A stretch of 64,000 nt of DNA, from NCBI GenBank assembly GCA_951213105.1, contig OX578152.1:74979180-75043179 (forward strand). Direction: 5' to 3'. This document shows positions 1-10,394 of the stretch, one piece after another; within the stretch, counting starts at the first letter, position 1, and each line of letters opens with the position of its first letter. Source of the stretch: Amaurobius ferox (Eukaryota > Arthropoda > Arachnida > Araneae > Amaurobiidae). The notes beneath the pieces were generated by a model. The model made no database searches, was not told the DNA's origin, and saw nothing but the letters and a program-made list of their open reading frames with translations. The translations under genes were made by a program, and so were the position numbers.

Positions 1-31
1 AGTCATTTGCTGCCCACATCAGATTTTTATA
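1..31 (+). repeat. 3' terminus of a truncated HINE-like element
   Basis: The first 31 bases match the 3' end shared by the HINE-like copies elsewhere in the window: a short hairpin (ATGTG-loop-CACAT, partly altered here) followed by CAGATTTTT. The rest of this copy lies outside the window. Confidence 0.7.
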
Positions 32-482
32 ACTTGTTTCCTTCTTTAAAGATGAGAGTTGTCGTGAATTTTTTCATTGGACTTCAGTAATTTCAAAATC
101 GTTTTCTTGCAAATTTAACCAGATGGCTGAAAAAATTTGTATTCAATATTTGGCAACCTCTTAGGGTTTAAATTTCAAAGTAACTAACGTTTATATTTTA
201 AGTTTCACTTCAGAAGAACAAATTTTGAACATCTCGATTTCAACCAATCAAAACAATAGATCGACAAGAAAACAGTCACAATGTTTCTAAATAACAAAAA
301 CATTCCAAATACAGGCCGAAAGCATAATGGTTCATTATTATGGTCCATTGAATTTAAAATGAGTTAAAATTTACAATATTAAAGAAATAAATTAAGAAAT
401 ATAACAAATTTTGCTTACGCTCTTTATAGTGTACAGGTATTTATGCCTAGCAAAGACAAGCTTCGACGATAACAGCTTGCAA
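32..482. other. AT-rich DNA, no feature recognised
   Basis: I see no gene, RNA or repeat boundary here. Short open frames have no recognisable domains. Confidence 0.5.
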
Positions 483-575
483 TTCCGCCCCAGTAACTCA
501 ACGGTAGAGCGTCGGCTGGCCGATACGAAGATTCGTGGTTCGATTCCCGGTTGGGGAATCAGGGTTCTTTACACA
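483..575 (+). repeat. tRNA-derived SINE head
   Basis: The segment contains a Pol III A-box-like stretch (TAACTCAACGGTAGAGCG) and a B-box (GGTTCGATTCC) at tRNA-like spacing, with GCCCCAG near the start and TTGGGG after the B-box. The anticodon and T stems pair poorly, so a working tRNA is unlikely. The sequence downstream of the B-box (a short T-rich run ending TTTACA) is shared with the copy at 7840-7965, which supports a dispersed SINE family. Confidence 0.6.
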
Positions 576-756
576 AGGAAATTAACACTCTTAAAAACTA
601 AAGTTTTAACTTGTTTAATATGTTTTATTTCGTCTAACAACGTATAATGTTTAGCGTCGAAAAAAGTTGTTCCCATTAAAAATTGACCTAGTTATGTTCG
701 AATATCAGCCTTTTATGTCCCCGATGGGGTCTTCCAGGATGTTCTAAGAGACTTAA

Positions 757-761
757 CCCCC

Positions 762-798
<37 letters not shown>
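757..798. repeat. (C)n(CA)n microsatellite
   Basis: A short C run is followed by about 18 CA dinucleotides. Confidence 0.95.
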
Positions 799-800
<2 letters not shown>

Positions 801-819
801 CCACTTTTCCCACTGCAGG

Positions 820-1275
820 GCAATGATGAAAATCCGGTTTCGTTGTTTGATTTAGTGGTGGATACAATAAGTGTGAAAGCCCCAGGCCGTCCGGCTCGTC
901 CAGAGGACTTAGAGCATCAAAATGGACGACCGGAGATACAATAAGTGTGCAAAACTTCAGCCTTCTAAATCACCGGAAGGCTACTTGAGGGTGTGGAAAT
1001 ACATTAAAGAAAATAATCTCTGCTCAAGGGAGGATGTTCGAAAATCCGACTGCATTATATTCTGTCCGATGATTTATACTATAAGTGTGCCTTCTGGGTC
1101 GGAAGGGGGAGTTTTTGAAAATCTGAAAAGACTTTAAGAAAAGCATATTCTCCAGTGAATCAAAATCCGGTTACATTAAGTTCTGTCCAATGCTCGATAC
1201 TATACGTGGGCAAAGATTCCGCCTTCTAAGTCTCCAGGAGTACTTTTGATGGGATCTGGAAAGACTTTTTATATC
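820..1275. repeat. Degenerate tandem repeat, about three units
   Basis: The phrases AAAATCCG, ATACAATAAGTGTG and CCTTCTAAGTC recur three times in the same order with much divergence. A 48-bp stretch near 876-925 (GTCCAGAGGACTT core) reappears on the opposite strand inside the right arm of the large inverted repeat near 15000-15060. The unit's origin is unknown. The 71-residue frame at 922-1137 is an incidental reading of this repeat. Confidence 0.5.
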
Positions 1276-2048
1276 CCCCATTTCTTCTACCCTCAGAGAG
1301 GTAGATAAATTAATCCCGGCTCCTTTAACTTCTGTTCCGTAGTCGCACTATGAAATATTTGCAAGCATACTTGCTGAAAGTTTCAGAGAAAGCAGCTGTC
1401 AGTAATGGGGAGAAAGGTTCTGTATAGTTATTATATATATATATATATATATATCTATGCATATATATATATATAAATACAAAAATAACGCTTCCGCAGA
1501 CGATAATTAGCTGAATATTAGCTGGAAAAAATGAGCAAAGGTTGCAAAATGTTTTACAGTGCGGTAGTGTAAGTGTGCAAAGGGGATTTGGGAGGATTTA
1601 GAAAGACGGTAACACGTAAAACAATTAAATATAGTGATAATTTTTGCAATCATCCTCCGCAGTATACATAAATAATGCACATTTACACCCACAATGAAGT
1701 ACACCTGTACGCTTTTATGCCAGAGACATACATCATCCCACTGATCTGCTTAAGATTGAATGTATTCATATGAGGGTAAGTAAAGCCATGTTGCTCGCAA
1801 TATATTCCTCGATCTATTTCTCTAATATTTCTGGATGGTAAAAGTTCTAATCAACGTATGCATAAATGATTCAGGGAAACCGCGTGGGGAGAAGAAATAT
1901 GCTTTTATGCAAACACCATTAAAAATGCAGCTTACGTATACGTCTAGCCGTCTAAATATGAAAGAATTGAAGTTCTGATACTCAATTTGTCTTCGATAAG
2001 AAAGTTAAGCGAGATTTAGATAATGTTAATTATATGATACTAATTTTT
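1276..2048. other. Unassigned AT-rich DNA with (TA)n near 1430-1475
   Basis: Apart from an imperfect TA microsatellite, nothing is recognisable. Confidence 0.5.
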
Positions 2049-2864
2049 ACTTTCCCTGCAATACACGGTAATGTATAGGGAAAGTATTGGAATCATGCCG
2101 AAAATCACAACTCGAGTTTTCGACGGATCTACACGTTTCGAGACCTCTAGAATACGAAAAAACCATTTTTAGCGTGACGACTGTGTGTGTGTCTGTGTGT
2201 CTGTCTGTGCATCTGTCTGTGTGTCTGTGTGTCTGTCTGTGTGTCTGTGTGTCTGTCTGGCTGTCTGTGCAGATTTTGTATCCGCTCTAACTAAAAAACT
2301 AATCGACCGAATTTCACAAAATTTGGTAAGTAAGTCACTTGTGGGCGAGTCTGGTGCTGATTAGTTTTGGGTACGATTTGGAATAAAATAACCCGCCTTT
2401 TCCTTGCGAAATGGCCCGCAAAAGCTTGTATCCACTCTAACTGAAAAACGACTGGACCGAATTTCACAAAATTCGGTAGATGAGTCACTTGGGGTTTACC
2501 CTGGTGCTGATTAGATTTTGGTATGATTCGAAAAAAAATAACCTGCCTTTTTATGCGAAATGTCCTGCAAAAATCGACAAAATCTAAACTAAAGCACTAA
2601 GTATACTACAAAATATTCATTAAATGCTCGTGTAATACGCAATTTTTAACGACGAAAATAATAAGACCATTCCCACTACACCAGACTAGCCATTCTCGAG
2701 ATATTTTAGTTTTTCGTACTTTCTCTACGCCACCTTTGAAAATAAGCCCGGTTAACGAATGAGAACGAAAATTGAATTAAAAGTGAAATAAATTTAATTA
2801 AATAAAGCGAACGTGAATAAAAACGTCTGCAGGGAAAGTCATGTGCTGCCCACATCAGATTTTT
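2049..2864 (+). mobile_element. HINE-like element, family 1, copy A (first of a head-to-tail trio)
   Basis: The copy starts ACTTTCCCTGCAATAC, which folds on itself (ACTTTCCCT with AGGGAAAGT). It ends with GCAGGGAAAGT, an inverted copy of the start, then a small hairpin (ATGTG/CACAT) and CAGATTTTT. Inside are a GT/CTGT microsatellite and two tandem ~150-bp units beginning TTGTATCC. Subterminal inverted repeats, a 3' hairpin, internal tandem repeats, a microsatellite and insertion next to T runs match the described anatomy of Helentron-associated elements (DINE-1/HINE). No protein is encoded. A family of snap-back MITEs is the alternative. Confidence 0.65.
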
Positions 2865-3655
2865 ACTTTCCCTGCAATACATGGTAATGTATAGGAAAAG
2901 TATTGGATTCATGCCGAAAATCGCAACTCGAGTTTTCGACGGATCTACACGTTTCGAGACCTCTAGAATACGAAAAAACTATTTTTAGCGTGACGTCTGT
3001 GTGTGTGTCTGTCTGTATGTGTGTATGTCTGTCTGTGTATCTGTGTGTCTGTCTGTGCAGATTTTGTATCCACTCAAACTGAAAAACTAATGGCCCGAAT
3101 TTCACAAAATTTGGTAGGTAAGTCACTTGTGAGCGAGTCTGGTGCTGATTAGTTTTGGGTACGATTTGGAATAAAAGAACCCGCCTTTTTTTTTTGCGAA
3201 ATGGCCCGCAAAAGCTTGTATCCACTCTAACTAAAAAACTACTGGACCGAATTTCACAAAATTCGGTAGAAGAGTCACTTGTGGGTCACCCTGGTGCTGA
3301 TTAGATTTTGGTATATTTCGGAAAAAAATAACCTGCCTTTTTTTGCAAAATGGCCCGCAGAAATCGTCAAAATCTGAACTAAAAGAACTAGATATACTCA
3401 AATATATCCATTAAATGCTCGTTTAATAGGTAATTTTTAACGACGAAAATAATAAGACCAACCCCATTACACTAGGACTAGCCGTTCTCGAGATATTTTA
3501 GTTTTCCGTATTTTCTCTACGCCACCTTTGAAAATAAGTTCTGTTACCAAATGAGAACGAAAATTGAATTAAAAGTGAATTAAATTTAATTAAAATAAAG
3601 AGAACGTGGATATAAGTCTGCAGAGATAGTCATGTGCTGCCCACATCAGATTTTT
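2865..3655 (+). mobile_element. HINE-like element, family 1, copy B
   Basis: The copy starts immediately after the terminal T run of copy A with no intervening base. It has the same end structures and two internal ~150-bp units. A 120-residue minus-strand frame crosses it, but this is only the translated repeat. Confidence 0.65.
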
Positions 3656-4404
3656 ACTTTCCCTGCAATACATGGTAATGTATAGGGAAAGTATTGGAAT
3701 CATGCTAAAAATCCCAACTCGAGTTTTTGACGTATCTATACGTTTCGAGACCTCTAGAATACGAAGAAACTATTTTTATCGTGACGTCTGTGTGTGTGTG
3801 TCTGTGCAATGCAGTTATCCACTCTAACTCAAAAACTAATAGACCGAATTTCATACTATTTGGTAGGTAAGTCACTTGGATGTGACCCTGGTGCTGATTA
3901 GTTTTGGGTACAATTCGTAAAAACAGAACTCGCCTTTTTTTGCGAAATGGCCCTTAAAAATTTCATGTATCCACCCTAGCTAAAATACTAATTGACCAAA
4001 TATCACAATATTTGGTAGATAAGTTACTTGTGGGACACTCTGGTGCGGATTCGATTTTGGTACGATTCGGAAAATAACAACCTGCTTTTTTTTGCGAAAT
4101 GGCCCGCAAAAATCTCAAAATCTAAAATAATAAACTACGTATGCTCAAATATATCCATTAAATGCTTATTTTGTACGTAATTTTTAACGATGAAAATAAT
4201 AAGACCAACTCCATTACACTAGGACTAGTCGTTTCCGAGATATTTAAGTTTTTCATATTTTCTCTACGCCATCTTTGAAAATAAATCTAGTTACCAAATG
4301 AGAACGAAAATTGAATTAAAAGTGAATTAAATATAATTAAAATAAAAAGAACGTGGATATATAAGTCTGCAGGCAAAGCCATGTGCTGCCCACATCAGAT
4401 TTTT
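3656..4404 (+). mobile_element. HINE-like element, family 1, copy C
   Basis: This third tandem copy abuts copy B directly and is the most diverged of the trio, with a shorter microsatellite. Its 3' hairpin and CAGATTTTT end are intact. Confidence 0.65.
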
Positions 4405-4584
4405 AATCCTGTCAGAGATAAGAAAACTAACAGTCCCAAAATATAAATTAAACTTTTCTGTAAGTTTTATTTGGTTGAACAATGTAAGGCATCGAAAGTA
4501 ATCGTCTTTATCAAAAAGACTCAGTTAAGTTTTATACCATGGTCGGCACTAGAAGCAATTCACAATTCACACAACCCATGACCA

Positions 4585-4811
4585 TTAGGGTAGAACAACC
4601 CAGTGGTTAGCGCTTGGATTGCACTCGGACGAACCGAGTTCGATTCCCGACTCTACCCAAACTGTCCCCGTGTTCACTCGGAGTATGGGCACATTAAATA
4701 TATGGGTTCGTATGTCCTTCCGACAGCTTGGTGGTAAAAGAAGGAGGGTTCGGTGCCTGTGGATGCCGCCCCTCTCTGGGTCCGGTCTAATCGGTCTAGG
4801 TTGAAGAAAGA
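4585..4811 (+). mobile_element. tRNA-headed SINE
   Basis: The head has perfectly matching acceptor-like ends (GGGTAGA and TCTACCC), an A-box-like CAGTGGTTAGCG and a B-box GAGTTCGATTCC. The body, which includes an ATGGGCACA phrase and a GTCCGGTCTAA phrase, matches in order the minus-strand copy at 31332-31613. The 3' end passes into a decayed HINE family-2 segment, so the original tail is lost. Confidence 0.7.
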
Positions 4812-5498
4812 GCGAACATTTTTGAGGTTATGTATGTGGGTATGTATGTACGTGTGTATGTATGTTAATGTGTGTGAGTCTGTAAGTTTGTAGACACGAT
4901 ATCTCATTAACGAATGAAGCGTTTCGAATATAATTTGGTATTATTATTACAATCAATGAATACTGAAACTCTATCAAACGCAATCGAATGTTGAACGACT
5001 TCCCAATTTTCGACTAAATTTGGGGGGGGGAATCTATAAAAAATCAATAATTTTAAAAATGATAAATAAACTTTTCTCGCTTAATTTTTTATTGGAAAAC
5101 GAACGATACAAACTTCAAGAACGCCAGCATGAATCGTTCTCGAGAGCTTGCACGAATTTCATATAAATGTGTCTAACATTATACAAAATTAAAAACTTAG
5201 TAAATATCCTCAAATATGTCCACTTTTCACTTTCAATATTAGGCAGCCTCATTCTTGGGAATCTAGATCGTTCCATTCACAAGAAAAAATGCTTTCTATA
5301 ACAGCTTTGTATTTGGATTCCCAAATATTCGCCACTAATCTTTTATTTCATGCGAATGATTGTAATTTAATGTTCATTACATTTTAATGACAATCAAATC
5401 CATTGCTCTCCGAATCTTGCACACCATAATTTCGCTGTGAAAGAAGTATCGTCATTGCCTTGTGTAGGGTAAGTCATATGCTGCCCACATAAGATTTT
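4812..5498 (+). repeat. Decayed HINE-like family-2 segment, 5'-truncated
   Basis: The order of motifs follows the copy at 19729-20742: ACATTTTTGA, a GT-rich microsatellite, GAGTCTGT, CAATCGAATGTT, GAATCGTTCTCGAGA, and finally the terminus GTCATATGCTGCCCACATAAG. The 5' part is missing and the SINE head abuts it. Confidence 0.55.
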
Positions 5499-6197
5499 CA
5501 GTTAAGTTTACGTGCATGTATATAAATTCTGCAACCGACCCACAAACATTTCTTACATCGCGTTGTGTAGCTTCCTTTGGAATATCTATTTGAATGGCGC
5601 TTCGGCAACTGAGCAAAGACGTTGAAAATAAGCTCAATCTGCTGTTTACAATCTTAATGGTGTAATTTTGTTACTGAAAATACCATAATTTCGCTGTGAA
5701 AGAAGTTTCGTCATTGCCTTGTGTAGGGTAAGTCATATGCTGCCCACATAAGATTTTCAGTTAAGTTTACGTGCATGTATATAATCTGCAACCGACCCAC
5801 AAACATTTCTTACATCGCGTTGTGTAGCTTCCTTTGGAATATCTATTTGAATGGCGCTTCGGCAACTGTGCAAAGACGTTAAAAATAAGCTCAATCTGCT
5901 GTTTACAATCTTAATGGTGTAATTTTGTTACTGAAAATACCATAATTTCGCTGTGAAAGAAGTTTCGTCATTGCCTTGTGTAGGGTAAGTCATATGCTGC
6001 CCACATAAGATTTTCAGTTAAGTTTACGTGCATGTATATAAATTCTGCAACCGACCCACAAACATTTCTTACATCGCGTTGTGTAGCTTCCTTTGGAATA
6101 TCTATTTGAATGGCGCTTCGGCAACTGAGCAAAGACGTTGAAAATAAGCTCAATCTGCTGTTTACAATCTTAATGGTGTAATTTTGTTACTGAAAAT
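5423..6197 (+). repeat. Triplicated ~258-bp tandem unit
   Basis: Three nearly identical units start at 5423, 5682 and 5939 (lengths 259, 257 and 259). Each carries one HINE-type 3' terminus plus about 190 bp of flank. The middle unit lacks two bases near its AAATTCTGC phrase and has GTGCAAAG in place of GAGCAAAG. Identical 61-residue minus frames in units 1 and 3 are a by-product of the duplication. Confidence 0.9.
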
Positions 6198-6732
6198 AAG
6201 AGCTTTATTTGCTTGAGCTGCTGACACCCACGCAGGAACGTGACGAAAATGGGATAAAGATTTTTGCAGTGTATGTTTTCTCGTCGTTAACGTTTACGAT
6301 AGAACTTATGGGGGAGGGGAGTATTCCCAGATCATAAACGTTTTAGAAAGCGGAATATTTACGAAAAGCGTAAATGCATTTATGCTGATAAAAACATATT
6401 TTAAACGTGTTATATTATGTATTGCTTTCTATAATAAAATAAGATGTAGGTCTGTTTGTTGCTCACGTAGTGGAAAATTTAACAGACCCATAGCCGTGAA
6501 ATTTGGTCCAGCGATGCTTCAACTCACTAAAAGAAACACCTCGTCGAGATTTTTTTTACATTCGAATTAGTTTAAAAGTTATGAAATTAATAGTGAAATT
6601 TCGGCCTTTATCACAACTCAGTGAACAATCTTGGTTGCTAGCGCCATCTATTGCACATTGCTAATCCTAAACCTATTAGAAATACAGTTCAGACTAGAAT
6701 CTAGCATCGGATCGGGCTCGGGTACTGGCGGT
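6198..6732. other. Unassigned flank of the 29-bp array
   Basis: I recognise no gene or repeat. GC rises somewhat next to the array, at 6700-6732. Confidence 0.4.
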
Positions 6733-7615
6733 TCTTTTATTATTCAAGTTGCGTTCGGATTTCTTTTATTATTCAAGTTGCGGTCGGATTTCTTTTATTA
6801 TTCAAGTTGCGGTCGGATTTCTTTTATTATTCAAGTTGCGTTCGGATTTCTTTTATTATTCAAGTTGCGGTCGGATTTCTTTTATTATTCAAGTTGCGGT
6901 CGGATTTCTTTTATTATTCAAGTTACGGTCGGATTTCTTTTATTATTCAAGTTGCGGTCGGATTCCCTTTATTATTCAAGTTGCGTTCGGATTTCTTTTA
7001 TTATTCAAGTTGCGTTCGGATTTCTTTTATTATTCAAGTTGCGGTCGGATTTCTTTTATTATTCAAGTTGCGGTCGGATTTCTTTTATTATTCAAGTTGC
7101 GGTCGGATTTCTTTTATTATTCAAGTTGCGGTCGGATTATTTTATTATTCAAGTTGCGGTCGGATTTCTTTTATTATTCAAGTTGCGGTCGGATTTCTTT
7201 TATTATTCAAGTTGCGGTCGGATTTCTTTTATTACTCAAGTTGCGGTCGGATTTCCTTTATTATTCAAGTTGCATTCGGATTTCCCTTATTATTCAAGTT
7301 GCGTTCGGATTTCTTTTATTATTCAAGTTGCGCTCGGATTTCTTTTATTATTCAAGTTGCGCTCGGATTTCTTTTATTACTCAAGTTGCGGTCAGATTTC
7401 TTTTATTACTCAAGTTGCGGTCGGATATCTTTTATTGCTCAAGTTGCGGTCGGATTTCCTTTATTATTCAAGTTGCGTTCGGATTACTTTTATTATTCAA
7501 GTTGCGTTCGGATTTCTTTTATTATTCAAGTTGCGGTCGGATTTCCTTTATTATTCAAGTTGCGGTCGGATTTCCTTCATTATTCAAGTTGCGGTCGGAT
7601 TTCCTTTACTTAAAG
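6733..7615 (+). repeat. 29-bp minisatellite, about 30 copies
   Basis: The unit contains TTTCTTTTATTATTCAAG followed by TTGCGGTCGGA, 29 bp in all, with point variants (GCGTTCGG, GCGCTCGG, CCCTTTAT, ATTACTCAAG). Because 29 is not divisible by 3 and the unit has no stop in any plus frame, all three plus frames stay open (359, 292 and 268 residues). Each reads the same 29-residue cycle from a different starting point. There is no sign of selection for coding. Confidence 0.95.
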
Positions 7616-7666
7616 CCGCGGGGGTAGGGTTACGAATCTACGCGCAGAAACTATTTTTAAAATATA

Positions 7667-7706
7667 TACCTTATCACATTTTTAATGAGAGTAAATGTAT
7701 AAATGC
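7667..7706 (+). repeat. Solitary relic resembling the 58-bp satellite monomer
   Basis: The string ACCTTATCACA followed by TTTTTAATGAGAGTAAATG closely matches the monomer of the satellite at 48850-52088, over 40 kb away. Only about 35 bases match. Confidence 0.45.
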
Positions 7707-7839
7707 ATAAACGGACGTTACAAACAGCAAACAGCAGAAAATTGTAGTTATGTTTTATAAATTTAAAACCTACTAAATAGAATTTTAAAGTACAATTCGA
7801 TTGAGAGTCTCCGATTGGGAATTCGACAATTCACTGCTG

Positions 7840-7965
7840 GTTCGAATCGTGTTGCGGGTCTATAATTTTATCTGTTGCGAGTTCGTGACGACCAGTGACT
7901 GGCCAATTCGGAGATCCAGGGTTCGATTTCTGGTTAGGGCAGCAAGGCTCTTTACAAGTTATCAA
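7840..7965 (+). repeat. tRNA-derived SINE head, diverged
   Basis: A B-box (CAGGGTTCGATTTC) follows a weak A-box region. The sequence then continues GGCTCTTTACAA, as downstream of the B-box at 483-575. It probably belongs to the same SINE lineage. Confidence 0.5.
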
Positions 7966-8344
7966 ATGCTTAATTTAATTTTTTTAATCACAAATAAAGT
8001 TACGACAAAAAGAGTAGAAGATTTCTAGAGCTAAGACTTGATACTTCAGGATAACAAATGTTGGAGACCGTACCTAAGAAACTTTTTTTTTAATTTAAAA
8101 GCAGACGATATTTCTAATATATTTTTAGGGTATATTAATTAGTACCACCTAACTGAAAAAAATTATACTATTTCAATTTCTCGGTGCATTTTATGACCCG
8201 TTCTTCGTACGGAATATAGCATAATATACAGATATTTAAAATTCACAATTATGTGCAAATTCTGTAGCATTCTAAATGATATTGTTATCCAAAACATTTT
8301 ATTAAAATATTTAATTTAATTTTTCTAAAAATAAATATAAGAAT

Positions 8345-8480
8345 CTTCGTTTTCGCTATACAAAATTATCTTCACTGGCAGATCTGAAGAATAAAACGTC
8401 CTGGTTCCGTTTGTAAACAAATTTACAAAACATATGAAATTGGATCAGTATACACCAAAATGAAAGCTATGATATTGGAT
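8345..8480 (+). repeat. Dispersed repeat, second copy at 42938-43055
   Basis: CGCTATACAAAATTATCTTC, then GAATAAAAC, TCCCGTTT-like and CAAAATGAAAGC follow in the same order in both places. In the 42.9-kb copy the end of this sequence forms one arm of a long perfect hairpin. No coding capacity is visible. Confidence 0.6.
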
Positions 8481-9463
8481 CAAATTATGCCCAAAGGAGC
8501 GATGACGTGTTTGATATCCACCAATTACCCCGTAATATAGAATATTAATGTATGAAAAAGTCCATATAGCGTCTCATTCTCAAATATTTAAACATCATAT
8601 TTTAAAGTTTCTACCGAATTTCCGCAATATAAGTTTCAAAAACGTAAAATTTCTTCACTTGCTGTCGTATGCCTGCTCTCTCCATAATAACTTCTACTTC
8701 TATTTTCCCCACTGAGCTCTGTCTAACTTCAGCACGTCAATCGATGAAAAAGCCATTTTCTCGATCTTAAAAATATTACTGAATACAATTCCAGATAGTA
8801 TCGAATAAGAACAATTCGCTGAATTGGATTGAACGGGTGTATCTGCTATTCAATGTTATATTTGTCGTCTTAAAAAGGTTATCGGTCAAATAATTCTTTC
8901 GAACGATGAAAAAAAAAATTAATTTGATGATAAATTTTCTTCCTGTTTAATCGCTTTATGTACTGTAACTATAAAATAATTCGCTCATACTAGTATAGAA
9001 ATTACCTGTAAATAGAATACTTTATTTTCAAGACGGCATAAAACACACAAATCATGGTAGTAATCGGTTTCGAGGATTATATAAAATCCCCTTCTCATTT
9101 TTTGTCAGATTCTTCTTTTATTCATTGGAATTTCTAAAGTAGTTTGTTGAAATATTATTTGCAATTAGTTGATAGAGAACTCATGTAGCTTTCCGAAACC
9201 GGCTGTTCCTGGGGTTTTTTTTTTGCTTTTTTTTTTTTTGTTATTTTCTTAATTTTTGTAGTTTTTTTATAAACTAGTATTTTAACAGTAATTAAACAAA
9301 TGTCTATTTACGTGTTTTGAACATAGCTCACTTAGAATCCTAAATATAGCTTGTTTCCTTAGTTTTATAATATCTACATAATGTCATAGTTTTTTTATAA
9401 ACCAGTATTTTTACAATATTTTTGTATATGTGTTTTGAAATCAAGTAAGATAGTCACTGAATT
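8481..9463. other. Unassigned AT-rich DNA
   Basis: I see only AT-rich sequence and T homopolymers near 9210-9240. No domain, RNA or repeat boundary is visible. Confidence 0.5.
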
Positions 9464-9545
9464 AATGTCACAGTTTGACGATAAGAACCACATATTGACA
9501 CCGGAGATTAAAGGCGCTTCGCGCCTGGTGCTCTGTCCTAAACGA
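9464..9545 (+). mobile_element. 3' end fragment of the Jockey-type LINE
   Basis: AATGTCACAG, GATAAGAACCACA, GGAGATTAAAGGCGC and GCGCCTGGTGCTCT match in order the 3' ends of the LINE copies at about 34957-35030 and 55105-55170. The hairpin AGGCGC-TTC-GCGCCT is perfect here. Only the last ~80 bp of a copy are present. Confidence 0.7.
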
Positions 9546-10130
9546 CACTCATAGGATAGGGTTGCTCATGTTGTTTCAAAAACCATGTGTTTTTCATGCA
9601 AAGTACTGAAGCCACCGCCGATATTTATTAAAAGTTCTTTTTTATTTCTAATGGACTTTGAAAATATTTATGTTTTTCTTTATTTTTTTTACAGTATTCA
9701 AGATCTTATTCGATATAATTTTCTTTATCTAATATTCTAGATCTTTTCGTCATAATTCTTGATTTTTTAATTTTCAGAATCTTCTTTTCCATATTTAAGA
9801 ATTTCTTTTCGAACCACATGCTCTTGTTCTGTTTTTATTCTGAATCTTCTGCTTAAAGTACTTGTTTTTTCAAATGCTTTTTTTTAATTTTCTTCAAATC
9901 AGTGTAGACAATAGGCACAGGTATGCACACCATCGACCAGAATATATAGTTTGTCATCATAAGGAGAGAGAGCAATATATCATAGAGAGAGAGTTTAATG
10001 GTGACACTCCCTATGCGATACTGGACATGACGTGCAGTTTTCATCTCATTCAATCAACGTCTCATGCTTGAGTTGTTTACTAATGACTGTGCGGAAGCCC
10101 CATTTTGCTGTCTTTTGTACTCTCCGTTGC
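9546..10130. other. Unassigned AT-rich DNA
   Basis: Nothing recognisable. The small open frames near 9853-10071 on both strands overlap each other and show no domain. Confidence 0.4.
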
Positions 10131-10186
10131 AAGTGTTGTTGAGACCCAGACCGTCCGACCTACCAGAAAGATGTAAGGTAACTGTT
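10131..10186 (-). mobile_element. SINE 3' tail fragment
   Basis: GTTGTTGAGACCCAGACC, then TCCGACCTACCAGAAAGAT and TAAGGTA match the left end (the SINE 3' end) of the complete minus-strand copy at 31332. The rest of the element is absent. Confidence 0.65.
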
Positions 10187-10344
10187 TGGACGGCCGCTCT
10201 GTTGCAAGTGTGTACATTCTGGACCTGAACCCCCACACACTGGAATTCAGGCTGCGATTTCAGCTCATCTTTGAAGCAGCCAATCCTCTATTTGTTGACA
10301 GTACAGTGAACAGCGTGATATCTTGGGAAATGGAAGGCAAAGAG

Positions 10345-10394
10345 GTAGCTACGTACTACGTAGCTAAAGAGGTAGCTACGTACTACGTAGCTAC
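10345..10394. repeat. Two adjacent near-perfect palindromes
   Basis: The sequence GTAGCTACGTA-C-TACGTAGCTA occurs twice, at 10345-10366 and 10372-10394, with 11-bp arms in the second copy and a one-base centre. It lies inside a 110-residue plus frame (10186-10518) that has no recognisable domain. A related GGCTACGTAGTACGTAC occurs near 10928. Confidence 0.8.

Noticed and set aside
483..575. Functional tRNA gene
   Set aside because: The A- and B-boxes are present, but the anticodon and T stems do not pair well and the downstream sequence matches a dispersed repeat; a SINE head is the better call.
2863..3225. 120-residue minus-strand protein
   Set aside because: The translation follows the HINE repeat and its microsatellite (HTHIQTDTHTD); similar frames occur in other copies only because the DNA is alike.
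6631..7710. Protein gene of 359 residues
   Set aside because: The frame consists of a 29-bp repeat open in all three frames, with unrelated ends and no sign of coding constraint.
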